Positions 9,206 to 16,707 are shown, counted from the stretch's first letter. The stretch is 35,775 nucleotides of DNA from an uncultured Geobacter sp. (GCA_903925075.1 CAIYDQ010000350.1:1-35775), one strand, 5' to 3'. Notes: generated by a model not told the origin, from the letters alone. Made by a program: numbers and translations.

Positions 9206-10174
9206 TCAGAAGCGATAGGTGAGCGCGGCTTTCACCCGGTAGTCGGGAACCAGTTGCAGGGCGCTGTTGTCGCTTACCACGGGAAACTCGGCGCCGAGTT
9301 CCGCGCTCAGCAGTTCCTTCCAGGTAAAGGAGAATTCCGGCCCGATGAAGACGGAGGTCATGCCGGTGTCCTCGGCCTTGACGCCGGCCAGGTCGTCCTT
9401 GCCTTTATCCTCTCCCGACAGCGCGAGTTGCAGGCCGAGCGTCCCTTTGTGCGACAGCCACAGGTACGCGCCCGGCTTCAGGTGCCAGGCCAGGTCGTTC
9501 GCGTAACGGTAATCGAAATCGCCGCGGCTGCGGATGGTGTACTGGACGGCGCCGGAGACGAAGAGCCGCTGCCAGCTGGCGAAGATGCCGGTCCCGACGA
9601 TGCCGTCGAAGGAGCCGCTGCCGAGCGCCAGGTCGTGGCCGTGAATGCCGGACTCCGGCACCCCTGCGGCGGGAGCCGTTTCCGTCAGTTCCTCCTTGAT
9701 CCGATCGCTGCTTCCGGTGGGGAACTTCACCCCGCCCACCAGGTCCCAGGCGAAGAGGGTCTGCTCGGTGGCATGCTGATAGCCGCGGAAGTGCGCGATC
9801 AGGGAAAGATCGCCAAGCCCGGTTTCATGGCCGTGTTCGATGCTGCCGGTATCGGTGGGACGCCTGAACGAGCGCTGGATGTACGGCACGTTCAGTTGCA
9901 GGCCGAATCGATCGTCGAACTGATAGCCGACGATGAACTGGGTGATGCTGCTGTCCAGCGACTGCCCCGCCGGATTGTCCAGCTTGTGGCCGTCCTGCTG
10001 CATGGTGCCGAAATGGGTGAACTGTTCGAACAGGCCGACGTTGAACCCCGGGTTGGTGGTTTTGGCAGCCTCCGAGCGGTAGACGGCGCAAAGGTCGCAG
10101 GCAAAAGAGGTGCTCTGCGCCAGCGCCAGCACGACGAGCGTCATGGCCAGACGGATTAAGCTTGCTGTTTTCAT
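9206..10174 (-). CDS. Outer-membrane beta-barrel protein (MetA/phenol-degradation transporter-like)
   Basis: A 322-residue secreted protein. It has a signal peptide (TASLIRLAMTLVVLALAQ, cleaved before a CDLC motif) and then alternating hydrophobic beta-strand segments ending in the barrel-type C-terminal ALTYRF, with a terminal phenylalanine. The pattern matches the family of putative outer-membrane transporters near MetA of phenol degradation. The start at 10174 is chosen for the GGAGG seven bases upstream; the open frame continues ten codons further without a better site. CDLC at the mature N-terminus could bind metal or form a disulfide. It is 214 bp upstream of the TPP enzyme on the same strand and may or may not share its transcript. 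Confidence 0.72.
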   Translation of the reverse strand: MKTASLIRLAMTLVVLALAQSTSFACDLCAVYRSEAAKTTNPGFNVGLFEQFTHFGTMQQDGHKLDNPAGQSLDSSITQFIVGYQFDDRFGLQLNVPYIQRSFRRPTDTGSIEHGHETGLGDLSLIAHFRGYQHATEQTLFAWDLVGGVKFPTGSSDRIKEELTETAPAAGVPESGIHGHDLALGSGSFDGIVGTGIFASWQRLFVSGAVQYTIRSRGDFDYRYANDLAWHLKPGAYLWLSHKGTLGLQLALSGEDKGKDDLAGVKAEDTGMTSVFIGPEFSFTWKELLSAELGAEFPVVSDNSALQLVPDYRVKAALTYRF

Positions 10175-10381
10175 TGTGGCCTCCGCAATAGATTTCATCG
10201 GCACCGTGATTATGGTCGCTTCTATGCCGTTGGACGTTGCCCTGCAATCGACAAGCCAGACAACGCTTATCGATGAAACGAGCGAGGGTACAGCAAGTTA
10301 GCCGGGTTGGGCAGCTGCAGGAGCATTGCGGAGGGGTGCCAGAATCTGGACAGGCGGGACCTTTCAGCTAATTTCAGCCGA

Positions 10382-10981
10382 CTAAACGACCTTTCGCTGC
10401 CGCGCCGCATCGTCAACCGACGGCTCTTGCCAGCGATTGATCAGGTCATGCGGGATGGCGAACTGGTCGAGCGCCTTGCCGACGGTGTGATCGATAATGT
10501 CGTCAATGGTCCGCGGATGATTGTAAAAGGCAGGCACCGGCGGCAGCAGCACCGCGCCGTAGCGCGAGGCCTGCGCCATCAGTTCGATATGCCCCAGGTG
10601 CAAAGGGGTTTCGCGCACCAGCAGCACCAGCCGGCGACACTCTTTCAAGCAGACGTCGGCGGCGCGCGCCAACAGGTTGTCGTTGTGAGAATTGGCGATC
10701 TGCGACAGAGTTTTGATCGAGCAGGGCGCCACGATCATGCCGGCGGTGATGAACGAGCCGCTGGCCACCGCCGCACCGATGTCGCCGTGGGCGTGCACCA
10801 CGTCGGCCAGCGCCTCCACCTCGCCGACCTGCCAACGAGTCTCCTCCTGGATGGTGCGCCGGGCGGCGGGCGACAGCACCAGGTGAGTTTCGATGTCGGG
10901 CGCCCCCTTGAGCGCCTCCAGGGCGCGGATGCCGTAAATGGCGCCGGAGGCGCCCGAGATGCCGATGATGATGCGCCGCAT
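10382..10981 (-). CDS. ubiX: UbiX-type flavin prenyltransferase
   Basis: A 199-residue flavin prenyltransferase, which joins a dimethylallyl group to FMN to make the prenyl-FMN cofactor of UbiD-type decarboxylases. Visible family marks are the FMN-binding start IIIGISGASGAIYG, the central GMIVAPCSIKTLSQIANSHNDNLL with the conserved phosphate-site residues, KECRRLVLLVRETPL, and the C-terminal IIDHTVGKALDQF. GGAGCCGGT precedes the ATG. No ubiD partner lies in the window. It may serve ubiquinone or menaquinone synthesis, or aromatic carboxylate decarboxylation. Confidence 0.95.
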   Translation of the reverse strand: MRRIIIGISGASGAIYGIRALEALKGAPDIETHLVLSPAARRTIQEETRWQVGEVEALADVVHAHGDIGAAVASGSFITAGMIVAPCSIKTLSQIANSHNDNLLARAADVCLKECRRLVLLVRETPLHLGHIELMAQASRYGAVLLPPVPAFYNHPRTIDDIIDHTVGKALDQFAIPHDLINRWQEPSVDDAARQRKVV

Positions 10982-11157
10982 ACCGGCTCCTTTTCGCTTT
11001 GCGCGCAGCCGACGTGTCTGCGGCCGCGCGATTGTTGCTTTCTATGGTCTTTTCGGCTTCCCCGGCACTACCTTAACATGCCCGGGCGTTGTCCGGTCAG
11101 GATTTCGCGGGTGGAGTCAATTTCAGAAGGAAGTAAAACGGCAGCGTGCCGCTTCGG

Positions 11158-11688
11158 CTACGCTTGCCGATCCGCCGACTGCTTGCGGATAAGGAGCGCT
11201 TCCTCCTCGCCGATCCCCAGCGCCAGCAGAAACTGGTGGTGAGCTTCAGGCGCCCGCCGTTCAAACTCGACGTGCCACCTCTTCATGGCGGCATCGTCCA
11301 TCCCGGCGACGCGCAGCATCTCGATCCAGGCACGTTTGTCGACGGCCGCCGGCAATCCTCCAAGCGAGCGGAGCTGCAACATCTTGCCAAGCAGACGTTG
11401 TTGAGCCTGCAGCGTGCGAATTTCATCCCCAAGCTCTCGCATGCGCCTTTGCAGGACGACGCCGTTGGCGCTTTCCTCCAGGGACAGCACCCGCTGGATG
11501 TCCTTGACGCCCAAGCCGGCTTGGCGAAGGCTGCAGATGGTGGCCAGCCGGTCGCGATCCTCGGCCGAGTACAGCCGGTAGCCTGCCTCGCTTCGCCCCG
11601 ACGGCGACAGCAGGCCGATGCGGTCGTAGTACAACAAAGCGCTGCGAGAAAGGCCGAACTGTCGCGCAATGGCAGTGATCTTATGCAT
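11158..11688 (-). CDS. MerR-family transcriptional regulator
   Basis: A 176-residue regulator. The N-terminal MerR winged helix is clear (ITAIARQFGLSRSALLYYDR, then AGYRLYSAEDRDRL), followed by a dimerisation helix at about residues 75-105. The C-terminal region (about 115-170) contains AGMDDAAMKRWH, FERRAPEAHHQFLLALGI and an IRK ending. That region is closely related to the separate 59-residue protein encoded just upstream, so it is likely a ligand-sensing domain. It lacks the cysteines of metal-sensing MerR members. A GAGGG ribosome site precedes the ATG. It is probably cotranscribed with the small gene from a promoter with the 19-bp spacer typical of MerR targets, suggesting autoregulation. 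Confidence 0.9.
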   Translation of the reverse strand: MHKITAIARQFGLSRSALLYYDRIGLLSPSGRSEAGYRLYSAEDRDRLATICSLRQAGLGVKDIQRVLSLEESANGVVLQRRMRELGDEIRTLQAQQRLLGKMLQLRSLGGLPAAVDKRAWIEMLRVAGMDDAAMKRWHVEFERRAPEAHHQFLLALGIGEEEALLIRKQSADRQA

Positions 11689-11706
11689 GGTTCCCTCGAA
11701 AACACG

Positions 11707-11735
11707 AACGCCCCCGATGAACCACCGGGGGCGTT
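11707..11735 (-). terminator. Hairpin between the small gene and the MerR gene
   Basis: A perfect 10-bp inverted repeat (AACGCCCCCG / CGGGGGCGTT) with a 9-nt loop. On the minus strand it follows the small gene by 10 bp and is followed by GTGTTTTCG, so it could be a leaky terminator that lowers MerR expression relative to the small protein, or an RNA-stability element. Confidence 0.6.
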
Positions 11736-11745
11736 GCCGCTCTAG

Positions 11746-11925
11746 CTACCTTTGCCGAATTTCAGCGATCTTCTCCGCCGGAAGTCCCAGCCATTCCAGG
11801 AAGCTTTGGTGACCCTCCGGGTTTTCGGTTTCGAACAGCCTGTGCCATTTCCGCATCGCCGCTTCATCCAGGCCGATGGCCTGGAACCGTCCCACCCACT
11901 CTTGCACCGTTACCTTGTTGTTCAT
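11746..11925 (-). CDS. Small stand-alone homologue of the MerR regulator's C-terminal domain
   Basis: A 59-residue protein starting MNNKVTVQEWVGRFQAIG and continuing LDEAAMRKWHRLFETENPEG, HQSFLEWLGL and ending EIRQR. GGAGAGG lies just upstream of the ATG. It has no DNA-binding domain. It aligns along nearly its whole length with the last 55 residues of the adjacent MerR regulator (AAM-K/R-WH, FE, PE-H, FL, LG, IR). The parallel suggests it binds the same ligand or the regulator itself, possibly as a modulator; this is inference. It is the first gene of the two-gene unit, followed by a hairpin and then the regulator. Confidence 0.8.
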   Translation of the reverse strand: MNNKVTVQEWVGRFQAIGLDEAAMRKWHRLFETENPEGHQSFLEWLGLPAEKIAEIRQR

Positions 11926-11975
11926 CTTCCCTCTCCTTTTGTTCGGTTTTATGTGTCATGGCCGCGACAAAAACA

Positions 11976-12006
11976 AGGATAAAGTGTGAAGCGGTAGACG
12001 GGTCAA
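11976..12006 (-). promoter_or_regulatory. MerR-type promoter with 19-bp spacer
   Basis: On the minus strand: TTGACC (12006-12001), a spacer of exactly 19 bp, and TATCCT (11981-11976), about 50 bp upstream of the 59-residue gene. Overlong 19-20 bp spacers are the hallmark of promoters untwisted by MerR-family activators, and a MerR gene is in the same unit. Confidence 0.65.
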
Positions 12007-12055
12007 GAAGAACTTGTCCAGCACTATCTGGCAAGCCGGGCAACGCCGGAAGCGG

Positions 12056-12475
12056 CTAATCGATATTGGCCACGGTGAGCCGCGAGATGCAGACCAGCTT
12101 CTCCTCCTCGTTGTAGATCTTCACTTCCCATATCTGGGTGGCTCTGCCGATATGGATCGGGTTGGTAATGCCGGTGACCCACCCCTCGCTTACCGGCCGA
12201 ATATGGTTCGCATTTATCTCCAACCCCACGATCCCTTTCCTGTCCTTATCCAGGCAGAGCCTGGCGGCGACGCTCCCCAAAGTCTCGGCCAAGACCACCG
12301 AAGCCCCGCCGTGCAGCAGGCCGGCCGGCTGTTTGGTCCGGTGATCGACCGGCATCTTCGCCCTCAGATAATCCGCGCCGATCTCCAGGAATTCAATTCC
12401 CAGATGCTCGACCATGGTGTTTTCAGCCCGTTTTTTGAGCTGGTCGAGCGTCAACGGCATCTTCCAAATAGTCAT
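12056..12475 (-). CDS. PaaI/EntH-type hotdog thioesterase
   Basis: A 139-residue single-hotdog protein that probably hydrolyses acyl-CoA thioesters. The diagnostic segment GLLHGGASVVLAETLGS carries the conserved HGG and the catalytic acidic residue on the long helix; the later strand EINANHIRP is also typical. A GGAGG lies ten bases upstream of the ATG at 12475. It sits 25 bp downstream of the acyl-CoA synthetase 3' fragment and was most likely cotranscribed with it, giving a synthetase/thioesterase pair. The prophage insertion upstream may have cut it off from its native promoter. Confidence 0.88.
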   Translation of the reverse strand: MTIWKMPLTLDQLKKRAENTMVEHLGIEFLEIGADYLRAKMPVDHRTKQPAGLLHGGASVVLAETLGSVAARLCLDKDRKGIVGLEINANHIRPVSEGWVTGITNPIHIGRATQIWEVKIYNEEEKLVCISRLTVANID

Positions 12476-12500
12476 ATCCAGTTTTCCTCCAACTCGTTTG

Positions 12501-13287
12501 CTACAGATTTTTCTCCCGCAACGAGACCTTGTTGATCTTGCCGACGCTGGTCTTGTCGATGGCGGCCACGAAGCGAACCTTTACCAATACCGCCTGTTTG
12601 CTGACATGTCCCTTGTCGGCGTACTCGCGGACATGATGCGCGATCTCTTTCTCGGTAACCTTCATGTTTTCCAGAGGCTTAACGACCACCAGCGCCAGAG
12701 GACGCTCGCCCCACTTCTCGTCCGGCTGGCCGATCACCGCTACCTCCGCCACCGCCGGATGGCGGGCGATGATGTCCTCCAGTTCCAGGGAAGAAACCCA
12801 TTCTCCCGAAACCTTGATGATGTCCTTGCTGCGGTCGGTGATCCTCAGGTAACCAAGCTCGTCCCGCACCGCCAGGTCGCCGGTGTGCAGATATCCCCCC
12901 TCCCAAAGACGCTCCGACGCCTTGTTATCCTTCAGGTATCCCTGAGTCAGCCAGGGAGCGCGCACCACGATTTCTCCGGCGCTGGCGCCGTCGCGCGGCT
13001 GTTCCCGGAACTCGCCATCCACCACCCGCAGGTCCACAAGTGGCAGCGCGGTCCCGGTCTTGCAGCGAATCGTCGCCTGCTCTTCGATGGAGAGATCGAG
13101 CATGGCCGGGGTGAGTTGGGAAAGAGACAGGATCGGGCAGGTTTCGGACATGCCGTAGCCGGTGAAGACGTCGATACCGCGCTTGAGCGCCTCGATGCAA
13201 AGGTTGCGGGACATGGCCGCGCCGCCGATGATCAGCTTCCAGCCGCTCAGATCCATGCCTTCGGCATGCGGGTGCTTCAGCAGCATG
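12501..13287 (-). pseudogene. Acyl-CoA synthetase, 3' fragment (gene split by prophage)
   Basis: The C-terminal 261 residues of an AMP-forming long- or medium-chain acyl-CoA synthetase. They start MLLKHPHAEGMDLSGWKLII and include YGMSETCP (adenine-site motif), YLHTGDLAV, DRSKDIIKVSGEWVSS (hinge) and the terminal lysine in SVGKINKVSLR. The N-terminal half lies across the prophage at 28305-29167. Joining the two at the shared ATG gives TILH-MLLKHP in frame, 548 residues in all. The fragment begins with an ATG right at the junction, so a truncated product is possible, but it lacks the ATP-binding loop and cannot be active alone. Confidence 0.93.
13285..13287. repeat. Target-site duplication, left copy (ATG)
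   Basis: ATG directly abuts the left inverted repeat; the same ATG abuts the right one at 28305-28307. Deleting the element and one copy restores an uninterrupted reading frame across the synthetase gene. Confidence 0.65.
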
Positions 13288-13306
13288 ACAAGGGGGGTGG
13301 GATAGG
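13288..13306 (+). repeat. Left terminal inverted repeat of the prophage
   Basis: ACAAGGGGGGTGGGATAGG matches the right end in 14 of 19 positions. A further CTTGAC lies at offset 56 from this end, as at offset 57 from the other end, and may be part of the transposase-binding sites. Confidence 0.8.
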
Positions 13307-13623
13307 TAGGTGGGGAGAATCTTGATAAACTTGGGTGAGGATGCTTGACGAATGGTTTACGGTCGGACGGATCGAGATCACGTCAAGAATTTGTTGATGG
13401 ATTTGGCGGTCGAAAAATTTGCGAATGCCCTGGTGTACCGGGGCATTTTTTTGTTTTTCAGATAGGGCCCGGATCGCTTACGTGGTATTCGGGGCCGGGG
13501 ATGGTCGGCTTGGAGTTGCCAGAGAAGAAGTTGGGGGATGGCTCCGGGACGATTGGCTTGGACGCCTTCGGATCTATCATCGAGTACCATGGTAAGGGCT
13601 TCACCGGCTCCCTTCGACTCGTC
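13307..13623. other. Prophage left-end region without a confident gene
   Basis: It holds probable transposase sites near the end (GATAAAC at 13324, CTTGAC at 13344) and a terminator-like hairpin. A minus-strand frame of 61 codons (13643-13458) with a proline-rich tail (PKASKPIVPEPSPNFF) overlaps the HNH stop. It opens with GTG and has only a poorly spaced ribosome site, so I do not call it. Confidence 0.5.
13425..13452. terminator. Terminator-like hairpin near the prophage left end
   Basis: ATGCCCTGGT and ACCGGGGCAT form a 10-bp stem (one T-G pair) followed on the plus strand by seven Ts. On the minus strand it would lie downstream of the lysogeny-arm genes, though the T-run there is weaker; it may work both ways and insulate the element from host transcription. 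Confidence 0.65.
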
Positions 13624-13932
13624 TCATTTTGTTTTATCCCCACCCTTACGACGATGGTCTACTGTTTTGATCCATTGCATGTTTGACGGCTTATCGGCTC
13701 CTCCATCCTTTAGCGGCTTTACGTGGTGAATGTCATAGGCGTGCCCGTTATTGGGCTGAGGATTCTTTTTTTTGAAAGCTTTGACGGCTGCATAGTCACG
13801 GTAGATTTTATGGGTCTTGACTACGCGCCGTGCGCCTTGTTTATCGATATAGGTCTCAGACCTTTTACGAGCATCAGCTAAAGATGCTGAAAGAATGAAA
13901 ATAATTAAAAATATCCATATTGATCTAGCCAT
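13624..13932 (-). CDS. HNH-motif protein with a signal peptide
   Basis: A 102-residue protein. The N-terminus MARSIWIFLIIFILSASLADA looks like a cleavable signal peptide. The C-terminal half has an HNH nuclease core: YDIHHVKPLKDGGADKPSNM (H69, H70, N84) and H93 in VDHRRK. HNH proteins nick or cut DNA using one divalent metal. Phage HNH proteins normally act in the cytoplasm next to terminase genes; this one has an export signal and sits in the lysogeny arm, downstream of the repressor and a hypothetical gene. A role against incoming DNA in the periplasm is conceivable but only inferred. AAAAGG lies upstream of the ATG. Confidence 0.75.
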   Translation of the reverse strand: MARSIWIFLIIFILSASLADARKRSETYIDKQGARRVVKTHKIYRDYAAVKAFKKKNPQPNNGHAYDIHHVKPLKDGGADKPSNMQWIKTVDHRRKGGDKTK

Positions 13933-13990
13933 GTTTTAGCATCGCCTTTTGCTCAATAAGCCTCATTCGTCCATCCCCCTCTATGTGTAT

Positions 13991-14533
13991 TTACGTAAAA
14001 GAGGCATCATCGGGATTGATAATATACAGCTGAAACGAACTCCCCTTCTTTTCCCGCCTAACCTTCCCATTTTGACAGATTGCCCAATATGCGCGACCAA
14101 TGGTGACCTCAAGATGTGCCGGAAAATGTTTCTTGAGATGTGCTTGTAGGATGCCAGGATTATCCTTAATCAGATCGAAAACTGTGGGCACATACCTATC
14201 AATTTCTTTCTGGTCTGGATAATTTGGCCTTTCCTGAGCAATCCGAGCTGAGAAAGTTGCATAGGTCTCCTTATCTTCATCGGAAAGGCAGAGGCAGAGC
14301 GCCTTTTTCATAAAAGCATCGCATGCGGCATGACAACGGTCATGGAGTGCATTGACGGCATGGCTGCAGAGAAAAAAGGTCGCGGGCTGGAGGCGGTAGA
14401 CATCACCCGTCCGTAGACGATCGGAATCAGTGTTTATTCCGTACCCACATGATTTATAGAGATAATCCTGGATGTCTTGAGGAAGAGCATCATACCAGCT
14501 ACGAATCATATAAAAATCAAGGTACCCGCCCAT
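13991..14533 (-). CDS. Hypothetical protein in the prophage lysogeny arm
   Basis: A 180-residue protein I do not recognise. It starts MGGYLDFYMIRSWYDALPQD, has five cysteines, mostly in a segment with CSHAVNALHDRCHAACDAF and CLCL, and ends in a charged region with QLYIINPDDASFT. No membrane helix or signal peptide is visible. The ATG at 14533 is favoured by the GAGG about six bases upstream. It lies between the repressor and the HNH gene on the same strand, in a position typical of lysogenic-conversion cargo. A 9-bp hairpin lies just upstream. Confidence 0.65.
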   Translation of the reverse strand: MGGYLDFYMIRSWYDALPQDIQDYLYKSCGYGINTDSDRLRTGDVYRLQPATFFLCSHAVNALHDRCHAACDAFMKKALCLCLSDEDKETYATFSARIAQERPNYPDQKEIDRYVPTVFDLIKDNPGILQAHLKKHFPAHLEVTIGRAYWAICQNGKVRREKKGSSFQLYIINPDDASFT

Positions 14534-14550
14534 TTCACACCTCAAATTTA

Positions 14551-14570
14551 AACCGCCGATGTCGGCGGTT
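14551..14570. terminator. Perfect GC-rich hairpin upstream of the hypothetical gene
   Basis: AACCGCCGA / TCGGCGGTT, a 9-bp perfect stem with a 2-nt spacer. On the minus strand it is followed by TTTAAATTT. It could attenuate transcription leaving the repressor gene; the run of Ts is short. Confidence 0.45.
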
Positions 14571-14696
14571 CTCGGCGAATCAAAGCAAAGCTCAAAGGCA
14601 TTCCGAGTGTTTATTTCTAGAGATGTAACATGCTTAAATATTTGACCTTTTTAGAGCTATTTACGCTGATAATCGGCGCTTTTGGCGTCGTCGCCC

Positions 14697-15326
14697 CTAT
14701 TCCTTTGATTTTGTCTTCTGCCTTTTCAGCTCCGATTTAAGCCAGTCTATGATTTTTCCCTTATCAACAAGTGATGCAAGAAATCCTGGCTCTAGGAATT
14801 TTTTAGATATTTTCCTGAGCCATTCGTCACATATCTTAACCTTCTCATTATCTGTAGACGCTTCCGAAGCCAACTCCTCTACCAAGTTGATTATTTTACT
14901 GTCTTCGTCAACAATAGTAGCATTCGTTGCAGCTAGGGAAATAATTCCTTTTATTGTCTCTGGGTCAATATCGCCGGTGCTCATAAGAGTATTTTCGTAT
15001 ACATAAATATAAATCCTTATTTTTTGCCAGAATGACAGGTTAAGACTCCTTTGTTTGAGAATGTTTTCAACAGCAAATACCACTCGCACAAAAAAATCTT
15101 CATCTATCAACGGCCCTGGCCCGCCAGGGCCCGTCCCTGTCAGTATCCATTCGGTGCTTAACCCGAACTCTTGGCCGATCTTAAATGCCCATTCGATGGG
15201 GAATACGCCCCTATTTCTTGCACCAGAAACAGATTGTGAGGTTATCCCCAAAAATTCGGCCATTTCCCCGAGCTTACGCCATCGTAAGGCATTACTAACC
15301 CTCTCCCAGGCTTCATCAAAATTCAT
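14697..15326 (-). CDS. CI-like phage repressor
   Basis: A 209-residue regulator. The N-terminal helix-turn-helix (about residues 17-62) has EMAEFLGITSQSVSGARNRG and FGLSTEWILTGTGPGG, the signature of the phage CI repressor HTH family. The C-terminal two-thirds is helical and charged and does not show the Ala-Gly cleavage site and Ser-Lys dyad of LexA-type repressors, so induction by self-cleavage is doubtful. The ATG at 15326 is chosen because GGAG lies six bases upstream and longer frames would overrun the divergent gene. It probably holds the element in lysogeny by binding the palindromic operator in the divergent promoter region. Confidence 0.85.
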   Translation of the reverse strand: MNFDEAWERVSNALRWRKLGEMAEFLGITSQSVSGARNRGVFPIEWAFKIGQEFGLSTEWILTGTGPGGPGPLIDEDFFVRVVFAVENILKQRSLNLSFWQKIRIYIYVYENTLMSTGDIDPETIKGIISLAATNATIVDEDSKIINLVEELASEASTDNEKVKICDEWLRKISKKFLEPGFLASLVDKGKIIDWLKSELKRQKTKSKE

Positions 15327-15410
15327 TTCATTCTCCAATTGGATTACCCGTGTGGCAAGGTAGCTTTTGTCTACCAAATTGCACCCTTCACGAAAAAAAA
15401 CAGTATAAGG

Positions 15411-15421
15411 CTTATTATAAG
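15411..15421. promoter_or_regulatory. Small palindrome beside the early promoter
   Basis: CTTATTATAAG is a perfect 5+1+5 palindrome directly upstream of the rightward -35. On the minus strand it contains TATAAT, so it may serve as the -10 of the repressor promoter as well as an operator half. Confidence 0.4.
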
Positions 15422-15450
15422 TTGACAGCTTAATTTTTAAGCTGTAGATT
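15422..15450 (+). promoter_or_regulatory. Early rightward promoter with an operator inside its spacer
   Basis: TTGACA (15422-15427), a 17-bp spacer and TAGATT (15445-15450) form a strong sigma-70-type promoter for the transposition operon. A perfect 8+3+8 palindrome (CAGCTTAA TTT TTAAGCTG, 15426-15444) fills the spacer; a repressor bound there would block RNA polymerase. Confidence 0.75.
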
Positions 15451-15504
15451 ACATTTTGTGGTTTATGGTTATAACTAGTGCAACCCAAAAAAGGAGGTAA
15501 CACC

Positions 15505-15702
15505 GTGAAAAGTTTTGAAAGTAGAAAATTGAAATCCTTATTAATCTTACATGGAATCGATCGCAAGGTGATATCTGAAAAAGCTGCCGTCTCCCTGACC
15601 TTCGTTTCCTATGTCGTTAACGGCCAACGCAAAAGCGACCGGGTAAAAAGGATTATCGAAGAAATGATCCAAGAAAAAAGCGGCAAAACTCCTAAAGCCT
15701 GA
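15505..15702 (+). CDS. Small Cro/Ner-like HTH regulator
   Basis: A 65-residue DNA-binding protein starting at GTG 15505, chosen because GGAGG lies seven bases upstream. It reads KSFESRKLKSLLILHGIDRK, then VISEKAAVSLTFVSYVVNGQ and a basic tail KSDRVKRIIEEMIQEKSGK, a single helix-turn-helix. It is the first gene of the rightward operon and divergent from the repressor, the position of ner in Mu and cro in lambda. It likely turns down the early promoter and/or the repressor gene. Confidence 0.8.
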   Translation: MKSFESRKLKSLLILHGIDRKVISEKAAVSLTFVSYVVNGQRKSDRVKRIIEEMIQEKSGKTPKA

Positions 15703-15764
15703 GCGGTTTAGCACTTTAACAAAATTATGCTGACTTTAACAGCGAGAAAGTTTGGAGGCGTGAG

Positions 15765-16706
15765 ATGGCTGGTCGAGGGAAGAAAGAAGTAGGAGGCCAA
15801 CTGATGACGGATGCTAGGGCTGTGACGACTGACCAGGCTGTTGTGGATACAGCGAACCGGCAGGAGCGCACCACGAATTTGGAGATCGCGACCCTGCAGC
15901 AGGAACGGGAATTCGAAGAGCAGCAGGTTACCCTGCGGAACGAAAAAGAACGGACTATCGCCGAGGCTTACGAGACGGCCGGCATCATCAAGGGGCTCAG
16001 CTTCGTTTCTAAAGTGGTTACGGTGACCACTTTAGTGCGATTGGACCTGGTCAAGAAATCGAAGGGGTACAAGGGTATCGGAACCTGGGCAGACTATTGT
16101 AATTATTTAGGTTTAGACCGGCATACCATAGACCTTCAGTTGCTGAGTCTGCACAAGTTTGGCGCTGAATTTTTGGACACGGTGTCCACTTTTGGCGTTG
16201 GTTACCGCGAAATGCGAAAGCTTCGGCAGTTGGCTGATGCAGGTGCCATCAGCATCGATGCTGAGTACGCCGTAATCGGTGAGGAGAAGATCCCGATTGA
16301 TGTGGAACACGCTCCCGATCTGCAGATTGCCATCGAAAGGCTTCTGGAGAGCCGGTCGAAGCTAACTGCGAGGGTGGAGAAGCTTGAAAAGGGGCTTGAT
16401 GAGGTGGTGAAGGAAGAAACAAAGGGGCTGAAGGCTGAGGTGAAGGCGCTGGTGAAGGAGGTTAAGCGGCTCAAGCCATTCGACCCAGAGGAGCGGGATA
16501 TCTCTTTCGCTTCTGACCAGCTTCAAGGGATTAAGGATGCCGCCTTTTGCTTGGTTGCCATGATGTCGAGCTTCATCGTTGATGAACGGGTACAGCAGGA
16601 GCCGGTCATTATGGGGCAGGTTGAGGGACATCTTCAGGCAGTTGAGCTCTCGCTCTCGGATCTGCGCAAGCGCTGGGAGAAGGCCGTCAATCTCTTCGAG
16701 GAATGA
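15765..16706 (+). CDS. Early phage protein of unknown function, coiled-coil
   Basis: A 313-residue protein I cannot assign to a function. Residues 30-70 are rich in Gln and Glu (QQEREFEEQQVTLRNEKER). A more hydrophobic central part has KGYKGIGTWADYCNYLGL followed by RHTIDLQLLSLHKFG, resembling an HTH-like module. Residues 190-235 form a long charged coiled coil (LEKGLDEVVKEETKGLKAEV). It lies between the Cro-like gene and the transposase; its stop is one base before the transposase ATG, so the two are tightly coupled. A helper role in transposition or replication is possible by position only. Confidence 0.75.
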   Translation: MAGRGKKEVGGQLMTDARAVTTDQAVVDTANRQERTTNLEIATLQQEREFEEQQVTLRNEKERTIAEAYETAGIIKGLSFVSKVVTVTTLVRLDLVKKSKGYKGIGTWADYCNYLGLDRHTIDLQLLSLHKFGAEFLDTVSTFGVGYREMRKLRQLADAGAISIDAEYAVIGEEKIPIDVEHAPDLQIAIERLLESRSKLTARVEKLEKGLDEVVKEETKGLKAEVKALVKEVKRLKPFDPEERDISFASDQLQGIKDAAFCLVAMMSSFIVDERVQQEPVIMGQVEGHLQAVELSLSDLRKRWEKAVNLFEE

Positions 16707-16707
16707 C

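Noticed and set aside
13345-13686. A 113-codon plus-strand frame at the prophage left end
   Set aside because: It runs through the terminator hairpin and into the antisense of the HNH gene, has no good ribosome site and no recognisable domain.
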